A DNA stretch of 64,000 nt from Cladorhizidae sp. MBARI D1340-BT2 (Eukaryota; Porifera; Demospongiae; Poecilosclerida; Cladorhizidae): positions 42,476,509 through 42,540,508 of the forward strand of contig JAQNBH010000009.1 of assembly GCA_028752905.1 (NCBI GenBank), read 5' to 3'. The notes under the pieces were generated by a model. That model was given only the letters and a program-made list of their open reading frames with translations. It was not told the DNA's origin and did not search any database. A program made the position numbers and the translations under genes. Numbering within the stretch: the stretch's first letter is position 1; every line of letters starts with the position of its first letter. Below are positions 45,510-55,619 of the stretch, piece after piece.

Positions 45510-46560
45510 TCAGTTATGAGTGTCCCGCTGCTCAAGGAGAGGGGAGGGGAGGGACCAAAGATCCTTCCTCAGCTCACCATGCAACAGTTCCTTTCTCCTC
45601 TGCCACCACTTCCCTACCCAATACATAACACACTCGCACACTTCCTCCATCACTGCAGCACTTACTTCCTCCACATATTTCCCCAAAAGCAATGCCACCT
45701 TTCCATCCTTACTCACTCTTCTATATTCATCCAGCCACTGTCTGGCCCCTACAATTCTGCGCACCTCATCCATCGCCGATCCCTCTCAAATTCCCTGCAT
45801 GTTTCCAAGAAATGTTCCACATCTTCCCCTGCTCCACTATCACACATTATACACCTCTCATCCCTAACTATCCCACATCTCTTCTTATCCTCTAACAACC
45901 CAGCTGATGCAGTCCTCAGTCGAAATTGCCTTCCTGACCATTCATAGACCTCACATACCTCTCCACCCCTGCACCATTCTTTTGCCAATTTATAAAAATT
46001 CAACGTACTCTTGCCGTTTACTTCCTCCTCCCAGTCCTTCTCATTTCTCACCTTTACTTTCCTCTTCCACTTACGTACTGATCCAACCTCATTGTTTATC
46101 TCGTATTTTCTCCTTAAGATCTCATATTCTTCCAACCATCCGATTCCTCCATCCTCTCTAAGCAACTATTTTTACCAATCTGCTCCGTTCCAACACCTCT
46201 ATATATACATATACTGTGTTACTTGTCCCCAACAGTCTCTCATCTGTGCTGACTCCAACTTCTTGCAAGCATTACGTCCTCCTGTCCAACACACTTCGGC
46301 TGCATGCTCCATACTAGGTCGCACTAGAAGCTCCCACACCATTCTTCCTCTGTCTACTTCCACTTGCCCATACACTCTACTCATCCATGTCACCATTCCA
46401 ACCACTCTTCTGCCTTCTTTGCCATCTTCTCTGGCTGAACATTACCCCTTAGCTTCCTATGAAACCATACTCCCAAGTACTTGAATTGTTTGACCTCTTC
46501 CATTATCTCCTCACACCAATCCTCCAATGCACTCCTACTTCCTTCTTCCCTACTGCCATG
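45510..46560 (-). mobile_element. non-LTR retrotransposon reverse transcriptase C-terminal relic
   Basis: Minus-strand text in three frames reads FKYLGVWFHRKLRGNVQPEK, WELLVRPSMEHAAEVCWTGG, FRLRTASAGLLEDKKR and CIMCDSGAGEDVEHFLETCR. The first is a thumb-region signature of LINE reverse transcriptases, and the last is the Cys/His zinc-ribbon-like tail common in their C-termini. The catalytic FADD part is not present, so this is a 5'-truncated insertion. Confidence 0.65.
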
Positions 46561-46574
46561 ATCTTGCACTTCTT

Positions 46575-46790
46575 ACTACCAAAGGCCATCCATGTATGCT
46601 GTTTGCTACCTCTGACTGGGTTGTAAACAGGGTCCCAACAAGACCTGGAAAGCCTTGGTAGCATGTACACAAAGTTTGTAGTTTGCCTTGAGATGGGCTA
46701 CCACACAATTGCCTGATGAGAGTGGAGTGCAGCTTTCTGTTGGTGCATAGATAGTGATCAAGCAGCAACCAATTTTACTGCAAGTGAAGG
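46575..46790 (-). pseudogene. UNC93-like last-exon fragment
   Basis: The minus strand contains GLVGTLFTTQSEVANSIHG, matching the start of the last exon of the UNC93-like gene (55846-55780: LVGILFPTKSEIAFSVHR). The matching upstream intron text follows (55975-56090 versus 46660-46775, sharing GTGGAGTGCAGCTTTCTGTT). The exon is cut off after about 20 residues where the LINE relic begins. It is a duplicated, inactive piece. Confidence 0.75.
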
Positions 46791-47069
46791 GAGATGGCCT
46801 GCAAGGAACTCACTGTCAGCCAACATGAAGTTGTAGATGTCAAAGCAGGGACAAGAGAGATACCTAGCTAACAGAGGACACCACGTGTACTTGACCAAAA
46901 TGTTCATTACCACAAATATTTTCATTAAAAATCAATGAATTTTTGGGGGACAAATATTACGGGTTAGCCAACCCCAATGTATGATTCATGGTGCGTTGGG
47001 ACGCCCAAACTTGAGACCACAACAAGCATAATTTTTCTGTATTTAATTATTTAATCATTTCCCTAGTCA
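46791..47069. other. no recognised feature
   Basis: Short AT-rich intergenic segment between the UNC93 fragment and a Penelope tail. Confidence 0.35.
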
Positions 47070-47465
47070 TCGCATGAACTTTTTAACTTGAGGTATGGCA
47101 TGTTGTTCTCTGTCATATGTAATTTTAATAAGAACAGAAGTAAGTTGTTTTTTTAAATTAAATGGAAAAAAAATATTTAAAAAAATTAATTCTTTGTATA
47201 TAAGTATTTTAATTATTTTAATTATTCTGTTATTGTTTTGGTGTTATTATTTATTTGATTTTTTGTTTTGTTGCTATATATATCTGGTTCACATGCTGGA
47301 TACATGTGCCAAGGTGTGCATCGTGTGGATAGTTATATATTAAGCTCATGCGAGTCTTAGCATCTCATTAATCCTAGATAGAGCATCTAGCTGAAATATT
47401 GAGAGAATAAATTTCAAGTTGATTATTAAGAAAGTCATTGTAGTTTGTTATGTCAATTGTGGTTT
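47070..47465 (+). mobile_element. Penelope-like element 3' fragment
   Basis: An AT-rich tract is followed by CATGCTGGATACATGTGCCA and TTAAGCTCATGCGAGTCTTA. The terminal block (AGAGCATCTAGCTGAAATAT, AAATTTCAAGTTGATTATT) closes it. This parallels 34300-34560 of the longer copy. No coding part remains. Confidence 0.75.
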
Positions 47466-48600
47466 CATTCACATATATATATAGACACATGCATTATAAG
47501 TAATGACATGGTTTAGTTGAAAGTTTGTGCTGTCAACCATTGTTGCAGGAGTCAACCAACTGATCACTTCTTGGTACCAAAATGTGCAGCTTTTGGTGTC
47601 AGCTCAGTTCTGTTAACTATTACCACAAAAATAAGTTTCTGAGGAAATCAACTGATAATACACAACATGCTCTATAAGTATACAGTTCTCATGCTTTATC
47701 AGTTCTGGTATACACAACATGCTCTATAAGTATACAGTTCTGGCTTTGTGAAGGTTTGTGCTATTAACTATTGTCACAAGAGTATACTTCTGACGAAACC
47801 AACTGGCCACTTAATGGTAGGAAAAGGTACAACTGCTCACTGACTCAGCTCAGCTAGACTGGATATTGCACATGCAGTGGTGCATTTATGACATTAATCA
47901 CCCTGTACTGATTTTTGTATGTTTGGCTTGTAGAGAAACGGATTTGTGCTGAATTAAAATGCGGGTTACTTTTTGCAATGTACTGGACAGTTTAGAATCT
48001 GCTGATAATAAAATAGTAGGGCTAGGGCTAGGGCTAGGGCTAGGGCTAGGGCTAGGACTAGTTAGTATGGCAGAAATAGAAATATTCATAAATAGATTAT
48101 GCTAAGTTACGAAACAGATCAGTTGCAATGTATGGGAGAGTTTGGAGGTAAAATTATTAGATCGATGCAAGAGCTTGAATATCAAGTCTTGGTTTTAATG
48201 TTTTTGCTGTAAGTTTACTGCCTTTGTGAAGGGTCAAAGCTGGCTGAAAACACCATTATGTAGTACTAATAAGCTACCAAAATGCTATACACTATACGCA
48301 AAACAAAGAAAAACACACATTATTACCACAATAATTAGCATACTATCAATTATGATTGAAATGTGCTTGTGTGTTTTAAATAAGACACACCCAAATAATT
48401 ACTCATTAGGATTATAAACTGAGAACTGAAGACGAGGGGGAAAATGTGAGAGAAAAAAATATGGGGGGAAATGTTCTGGGCACAAGTAGGAACTGAATTC
48501 TTGACTTCAGCTTTCCAAGCGGCATTACTCAACTGTTGAATCACGGACACTCAAACAATTAGAAGTCCTCTGAACAGACACTTGAACTCCTTCAAAACTG
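47466..48600. other. intergenic with telomere-like hexamer repeat
   Basis: A (TAGGGC)7 tract lies at about 48016-48060. The rest shows no recognised gene. Confidence 0.5.
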
Positions 48601-48611
48601 CAATCAATAGT

Positions 48612-49410
48612 TAACTGCCCTTCTAATTGTAACCGTCCTTCCAAAGGTCATCGCAGGTAGATTGGATGGAAGTAAATAGTAACCGCGGTCCCTATTAGAG
48701 AATATGGTAATTGCTAAGGCGCAGTCATTTTCTTTGGGATCGAGGATCAGAGAGGTCTCCAACATCCACACAAAGCCAATGAAGAGGATCACATGAGTTA
48801 CAGTTGTTTCCAATCCACCTCTACTATTCAGTGTATGTTGAGACCTGCATCAGAGTCTGGGTGAATGTGTAGTACATAGCAAGGAAGCATTCACTGATAA
48901 ACTCATTCAGAGGACCACCATTAGAGCCGCATAATACCAAATAGCCTTACCATGATTTAAAAAGCATAATGCCCAGTGGTTATAGATATGCTTTGACCTT
49001 TTGGATATTTCTGCCTCAGGCAACCATTCACTTTTGCTGTAAACCCCCTCGAGGTTTAACGCATAAAGCTGTACAACTACTGAGCAGTACACATGCAGAA
49101 ATACAAACAGCTTACCATAAGTTTAGACATCACAGCTATTAACCACGGAAGTAACCGTGACTTGAAATTGAAATGAATGTTAAAAAAATTAAAACACTCA
49201 CACAAACGCTCACCAAATATAATCTTTTTGTCTTCTTCCTGAAGCATGCCTTTGTAGATCTCAGAGATGAAAACTGGGACTGTATAGAATTAGACCTCTT
49301 TGGCTGATGATTTGACTGACTTCCATCACCAAATCTAGTGCTGGCTAAACAATGCACACTGTTAGAGTCTCCAACCACAAAAGACCTAACAGAATTCGCT
49401 GCCACCAGAG
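48612..49410 (-). CDS. possible exons of an unrecognised minus-strand gene
   Basis: Three protein-like blocks. (a) About 49405-49215 reads AANSVRSFVVGDSNSVHCLA, then a Ser/Gln-rich part ending KTKRLYL before a GTGAGC donor. (b) About 49075-48952 reads LYALNLEGVYSKSEWLPEAE and YNHWALCFLNHG before GTAAGG. (c) About 48813-48612 reads THVILFIGFVWMLETSLILD (hydrophobic) followed by PKENDCALAIT. Block (a) has no ATG in its frame. No family is recognised, and phases between blocks were not established. Confidence 0.3.
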
Positions 49411-50577
49411 TCTCTTCCTAACTTCTTCTAGCTAAACCCCAAGCTTGACAAAAGAGTTTTAGATCTTAAGTAGCTTATATTAAAGCAACAGTCAAGTAAC
49501 AGAATATGAAGATAGGATGAGACTGCCCAAGCCTGGACTGCAGAGGGGTTTAAATACCCTTGCAGCCAGGCTTTCACAGCTAATGGTATTGATAACAGTG
49601 TGAGAGTAGTGTAGAATTCCTACAGGACTTATCCAAGAGTGTGAGATGATAGATGATATCATGATTGTCCTATGTATTGATAAGTCTGAGATCACGAGTT
49701 CTAGCTCTATTTATAAATTATATTTATAGTTTGATCTGACACACACGACTAGCAGCTGATTCATCATGTGTAGCTACTCCACTTACGTAGAATAGCGTGT
49801 TGGAAGCACCCATCATATGCTTGTCCCCTACACGGGTTGATTGTTAGAAACAATCCTTGATAAAAGCTGTTAAGAGTGAAGGCATCTGTTTTTGTTTTGG
49901 TACAGTGATGAACTCTAAGGGGGGGGGCTTCATGAATCACTGTCAACCCACCTGATACTAATGCTAAAGTCAGTGACTCAGCTACAAATGCTTATGCTAC
50001 TTTTATATCATGTAATATACTCCTCAATACTTCCTTAGCCCATAAGACCAGAAAGCTCACTGAAGATTCTATGTGAAAAGATAATTCCTTGACTCTAGCC
50101 ATAAAAATATATTTAGTAAAACATGAGAAGCGGGGCACAAATGTACTAATGTAGGGTATGTGCCCCAGATGCCCCCCTGGTTCATCTGACTATGTTGCAG
50201 GTTCTGCCTTTGTCTCTTCATCTGTGTCTGTTATCTCTTTTTCCTTGCTCTTCTCCTTCCATAGAAGCTTGCTCTTCATGCATATTTTTCTGCTCCAACT
50301 TTGCATGTTTTTTTCCTCTCGCCGTTTTTCTATTGCTTCAGCTCCTCTGCTTCTCTCTTCTTTCTTTCATCCTCTTCCAGCATTTGCGATAATCATCAGC
50401 TGTTTGATCTCTGGCACCTGTAATGTGTTTGATTTGCCTCTGTACACTAGCTCATCTGCAGGAGGAGTGGCAAGGATCAGTTCTTGTGGAATGAGTCGAG
50501 CAGACATCACAGGATTTACTATTGGAGAACGAGGAGCAAATGACTGAACACAGATGAAATATCGACTAAGCACAATA
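49411..50577. other. intergenic, with a possible transposon remnant
   Basis: The minus strand of about 50545-50180 reads NPVMSARLIPQELILATPPA and YRGKSNTLQVPEIKQLM, then a Lys/Glu/Arg-rich stretch. This resembles C-terminal tails of some DDE transposases, but only weakly. The rest is unrecognised. Confidence 0.3.
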
Positions 50578-50645
50578 TAGGAGACTTTGTTTTGGTTCAA
50601 GTTGAGCTTGAGTTTGAACATGGGCACCTTTAAGATACTATATCT

Positions 50646-50664
50646 GGCGACGAGGATAATGGCT
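50646..50664 (+). promoter_or_regulatory. primer-binding site of the Gypsy element
   Basis: TGGCGACGAGGAT immediately follows the left LTR-like repeat. It matches the common Gypsy/Ty3 reverse-transcription start sequence. Confidence 0.6.
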
Positions 50665-51370
50665 ACTGCAATGATTGGGACAATGCAGGAATTTCAGCCA
50701 GGCACTGAACCAATTATCGCTTACCTAGAAAGGCTAGAGGCCTATCTGCATGCTAACGACATAGCAGAAGGGAATCGTACTTCTATGCTTGTTAGCACAA
50801 TTGGGCACAAGATGTATGGAGTCCTGCATAGCACCTGACACTCCAGTCGTATGAGACCCTCATCCAGGCTCGGAAGCAACATTATCAACCAAAGTGGCTG
50901 ATTATTGCTGAAAGATATTTATTCAACCAGAGATGCCAACATCCGGAGAGTCTGTTGCTGAGATTATGTGGTGGAGTTGCGACATCTTGCAGCTACTTGC
51001 AATTTCAGAGACTTCATGGATGATGCCCTGCGTGATCACCTTGTGTGTGGGTTAGCTAAGAAAGCTCCCGCCGCAGACTGCTTGCTGATGCTGATATGGC
51101 ACGACTACTTTTGCAAAGGCTGTTGGGTTGGGCCAGACTTTTGAGCAAGCAGACAAGAATGCAAAGACAGTCAAGGGACTGAAGCTTCACTTAAAAGGTT
51201 GTCTGCAACTCCACGTTGACAATTTCCTGACAAAAGTCAACAATTTCTATATACCAAAATGGAAAAACTAACCACAATTCTAAATCGTCGTTTTGCAGAC
51301 ACCTCTTGCAATTACTGCAAGAAAAAGGGGCACATAGCCACTGTTTGTCACAAGAAGAAAAGTGATCATA
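50659..51370 (+). pseudogene. Gypsy gag relic with zinc knuckle
   Basis: Starts at the ATG at 50659 (MATAMIGTMQEFQPGTEPII). An in-frame stop follows near 50838 and then several frame changes. A CCHC knuckle (CNYCKKKGHIATVC) lies at about 51310-51351. Confidence 0.7.
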
Positions 51371-51479
51371 AAATGCCAAACGCCAAACATATCAAGGCAT
51401 CATCTAAAGACAGTGACGCAGAAGAATTTTGTCTCAACACAATAAACGAGCAAACATCCCAGCCAATCATGGTCACACT

Positions 51480-52660
51480 GAAGGTTGGAGGTATATCACT
51501 CCCAATGGAGTTGGATAACAGGAGCAGCTTACTCCGTAATTTCCAAAAGGATGTACCATTCTGAGTTTTCAGAAATGAAACTTCCGCTCGTCAGACATTT
51601 TGCTGAAAACTTATACAGCCGAATGCATAGCAGTCCTCGGACAACTCAACATTCATGTACACTACAGCAACCAACATGCTTGCCTAGTCCTCTCGGTAGT
51701 AGCAGGAGATGGTCCCAGCCTTTTGGGTAGGAACTGGTTGCGCTACATTAAACTTGATTGGAAGAAAATACATTCTGTGTCCAGATCAACCAAACTTGCC
51801 GGCCTCCTACATCATAACAGCCTTTTGTTCAAGGAGGTGGGGGAAATTCAGCAGTATGAAGCAAGTCTGCAGATACACCCAGATGCCTGCCCTCGATTTT
51901 TCAAGGCCCGACCGGCCCTTCGCAATCAAACCCATCACTGAAGAAGAACTTGACAAACTGGAAGCTAGTGGAGTGATTGAAAAAGTAGAACACAGTGCCC
52001 CTATCTTTCCAGTTCCGAAGAAGAATGGAAAATTCCGTATTTGTGGCGATTAAAAGGTCACAATCAATCAGGTATTAGATGTTGACCAATACCCTCTTCC
52101 CAAGCCAGATGACCTCTTCGCAACTCTAGCTGGAGGGAAAATTTCTCCAAGCTGGACTTGTCCCAAGCCTACCAGCAGCTTCCACTTGATGAGGAATCGA
52201 CCAGGTTCGTCACCGTCAATACTTACCGTGGGTTGTATCGATATACCCAACTGGCATTTGGGGTTGCCTCTGCACCTGCTCTCTTCCAGAAGCTCATGGA
52301 TACAGTGTTGCAAGGCATACCTCATGTAATTAGTTATATTCAATTGATGATATTTTGGTCACAAGCAGCAACAATGAAGATCACCTTCACAATCTGGCTA
52401 GAGTTTTCGAACGTCTGACTTAATATGGAATCCGTTTAAAGAAGGACAAATGTGAGTTCTTGAAGAATTGTGTATTTTTAGGGCACAAGATCGATGTTGA
52501 AGGCCTGCATGCTGCCTGGCAAGGTTGAAGCAATTGCAAGTGCACCAGAACCTCGGAATGTCCAGGAGCTCTGCTCATTCCTAGGGTTGTTAAACGACTA
52601 CGGCAAGTTTGTTCCAAATCTGTCCATAGTGATGTTCGGATGCATTTTCTGAGGCTAAGC
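51480..52660 (+). pseudogene. Gypsy protease-reverse transcriptase relic
   Basis: A protease-like TGAAYSVISK stretch (about 51520) is followed by the RT entry segment (KLEASGVIEKVEHSAP, IFPVPKKNGKFRICGD at about 52000-52053). Next comes LSQAYQQLPLDEESTRF (motif A, about 52160), then AFGVASAPALFQKLMDTV (motif B). A stop follows ICGD, and later frames shift repeatedly. Confidence 0.85.
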
Positions 52661-54412
52661 AAGCGCTAACATCAGCCTCCATCCTGGCCCACTACGATCC
52701 CAGTCTACCCCTCATGCTAGCTGGTGATGTGTCTGCTGTAATCTCTCACAGACTTCCAGATGGCACTGAGAAACCGATTGCTTTTGCTTCGCATTCTCTT
52801 TATCCAAGTGAACAAAACTACGCCCAGATCGAAAAGAAGCTCTGTTCCTCATCTTCGGAGTGAAGAAGTTCCACCAATACCTCTATAGTAGGAAGTTTCT
52901 TCTGGTTACCGATCACAAGCCACTTCTGGCTATCCTGGGCCCAAAGAATGGCATTCCATCGTTGGCAGCTGCGAGACTACAGTGATGGGCTGTCCTACTT
53001 TCTGCCAACCAATATGAAATCCAGTTCAAACTGACAGTCACACATGCCAGTGCAGATGGACCATCACGTCTACCTCTCTCTACCTGAGCAATAAGATAAG
53101 ACTGGCGTGTCTCACAAGACAACCTCTGTTTTCAATATTTCACAGATTGAAGCACTACCAATTACTTCCTCAGAAATTGGGTCAGCTACTAAGAAAGACA
53201 AAGTACTGAGCCAAGTTTATCGTTATGCTAAACAAGGTTGGCCTGACCACATTAATGAATCGCTGAATCCATATCACCAGCGTCGAGATCAGTTGACTGT
53301 GGAGGAAGATTGCCTTATGTGTGGGATTCGTGTCATCATACCAAGTCAGCACCAATCACACACCCTCAAAGAACTACATCAAGATCATCCAGGATCTTCA
53401 AGGATGAAAAGTTTGGCCCGTAGTTATGTGTGGTGGCCAGGCATAATGAGAACATTGCAAGGAGCTTCAACAGAACAAACATTCTCCAACCAGCACCCAT
53501 GCATCCCTGGTCTCGGCCTATGAAGCCCTGGCAACGACTGCACACTCGACTTTGCAGGTCCTTTCATGGGTACCTCTTTTCTGGTTATAGTTGATTCTCA
53601 CTCCAAGTGGCCTGAGGTATGTGAGATGTCCACAACAACAACATCAAAGACCATCAAGAAGCTTCGATTTCTATTTGCAAGTTCAGCAGGTAATCACTGA
53701 TAATGGATCTCAGTTCATCTCAGAAGAATTTGAACTTTTCATGAAGAAGAACGGCATCAAGCATACTCGCTGTGCACCCTACCATCCCTTATCAAACGGA
53801 GCTGTGGAACGTTTTAATTAAACTTCCAAGCAGTCTCTTAGGGCGAGTAAAAAGGATGGAAAGACTCATCTTGCAGACTTCCTTCTAACTTATCGCTCCA
53901 CTCCCCATGACCAAACTCCCAGCCAACTCTTTCTTCAACATGAAGTTTGTACTCGATTCTCACTCCTTCACCCAGATGTTGCCAAGAAAGTTTCAGACAA
54001 ACAAGCCGATCAGATTGCACATCATGATCAGCATGCCAAGGATCTCTAGTTTGAAGTTAGTCAGAGAGTGATGGTTCGCAACCTCCATCCAAGTGGTCCC
54101 AAATGGATTCTAGGAACTATCCTCAAACAGACTGGACCTTTGTCATATGTTGTCAAGATAGACTCAGGTGTGGAATGGAAACGACATGTGGATCACCTAC
54201 GAGATGTTCCCATAATAAAGGATAACCCGGATATGGGTCAACCACCTCATGCGGAACCTGAATCAGACATCGATGACCTTCCGTTGATTCCACTTATTCC
54301 TGAAGAATCTGAACCGCTGTACCTGAGTTTCTGCCTCATCAGAAATACCCTGTACATATATACTCGACATCCACCCGATCGTTACAGAGACACTCCACAT
54401 GTTAAAATGTAG
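52660..54412 (+). pseudogene. Gypsy RNase H and integrase relic
   Basis: RNase [21 protein letters not shown]. Integrase zinc-binding region: LKELHQDHPGSSRMKSLARS, YVWWPG. Core: LDFAGPFMGTSFLVIVDSHS and ITDNGSQFISEEFELFMKKN, then YHPLSNGAVERF. The C-terminal part (53990-54412) includes KWILGTILKQTGPLSYVVKI. At least four stops or frame changes break it. Confidence 0.85.
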
Positions 54413-54510
54413 TAATGCACAGTTTTTAAGTGTGATTGAATAGGAGACTTTGTTTGGGTTCAAGTTGTGCTTGAGTTTAAATGTCTGCACCTTTAAGGTA
54501 CTATATTATC

Positions 54511-54839
54511 GAGAAAGCATGTTTGGTAAATATAGAGATCCAAAATGTTTACACTTATTTCTAACATATTTCAGGTTGGGAGTGCACGTAAATAAAGTCA
54601 GGGTCAATGTCATTGGGAACTAGAAATTCATTCAAATTCTTACATTGATCCATGGTATATATAGTATATGTACACTCCAGACCACCGTCATATTAATTAA
54701 AGGTAAAGGGTGATGTGTTGGGTGCATCTGCCCTGCACTACTGTACAGTGTTTTATACTCAATTAGTATGGCAGTAATGATCTTTCCCTTTAAAGGAACA
54801 GCATAAAATTGTTCCAGCAGAATGTAGTTGCCATCAGCC
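54511..54839. other. no recognised feature
   Basis: Intergenic sequence between the Gypsy element and the inverted-repeat segment. Confidence 0.35.
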
Positions 54840-55360
54840 TCTCAATTGGCTGTTGCCATCAGCATAATTTAATACATAGTCTGGTGGACTTCTCAAGGAT
54901 TTCTATATATATTGCCCCATGACATTATTTCTGGTACTTCATTAGAACAGTAGTGAAATTATTTATTGATCTTGGCTTTGATTTTATTCTTCTTTAAAAT
55001 CCAAAAGTACTCCAGTTCAGTCAGGTGGATTCAACATGCATTATGAATGGCTGAGTTTTGTAACCATGTATATACATGCTGGACTATAGTAAGTATTGGG
55101 GGTGAAAGAGTGGTGATCCTTAATATTTAGTTCTGCGTATACCCCTGAATAAAATTAAGATGCTTGATAAGTGCTTATAGACCTAGCCATCCCAATGCTT
55201 GATTGTGGCAAGCAGGATATTTGAGCTACATGGCACTAGTCCAGCAGAGCAAGCACTTAGTGTAACATTGCATCTGTAAATTAAGTACGCCACACATTTG
55301 ACATGGCCATGGTTCCATTGGCAAAGGATGTCTGAGCTAGCACTAGTCCAGCACACTATG
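54840..55360. repeat. inverted partner of 43500-44100
   Basis: The reverse complement reproduces the order of motifs at 43700-44080: ATTGGGATGGCTA, AGTCCAGCATG, CATTCATAATGCATG, AATGTCATGGGGCAATATAT, GTCCACCAGACTA. It lies between the Gypsy element and the 3' end of the UNC93-like gene. Confidence 0.6.
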
Positions 55361-55619
55361 AATCCAAATATCTCGTCTGAATGACGTACTACTTATTATC
55401 TGTCTTTCCTTGATAGTTCCATAACCCTTCTTTATTTCTAAAAAGTCCTCTGATATGGTACCCAGCAAGTAACTCAAATGCTGTCGCATGCAAGAGGTAG
55501 CAACCACAACACATCAATAAGTGTCATAAAAAATAAATAATCATGATAAAGCTATTTGTGCAGCTTTATCACAATCCTTCTGAGTTGAGACTCATTCTTG
55601 GAGGAAGACATACAGGATT

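Larger units (their letters stand above)
50578..54510 (+). mobile_element. degenerate Gypsy-type LTR retrotransposon
   Basis: Short direct repeats at both ends (about 50578-50643 and 54441-54508) share GGTTCAAGTTG-GCTTGAGTT and GCACCTTTAAG-TACTATAT. They look like LTR 3' portions. Directly inside the left one, TGGCGACGAGGATAATGGCT is a typical Gypsy primer-binding site. Gag, zinc knuckle, protease, RT, RNase H and integrase follow in the Ty3/Gypsy order. All are broken by stops and frameshifts. It is not functional. Confidence 0.85.
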
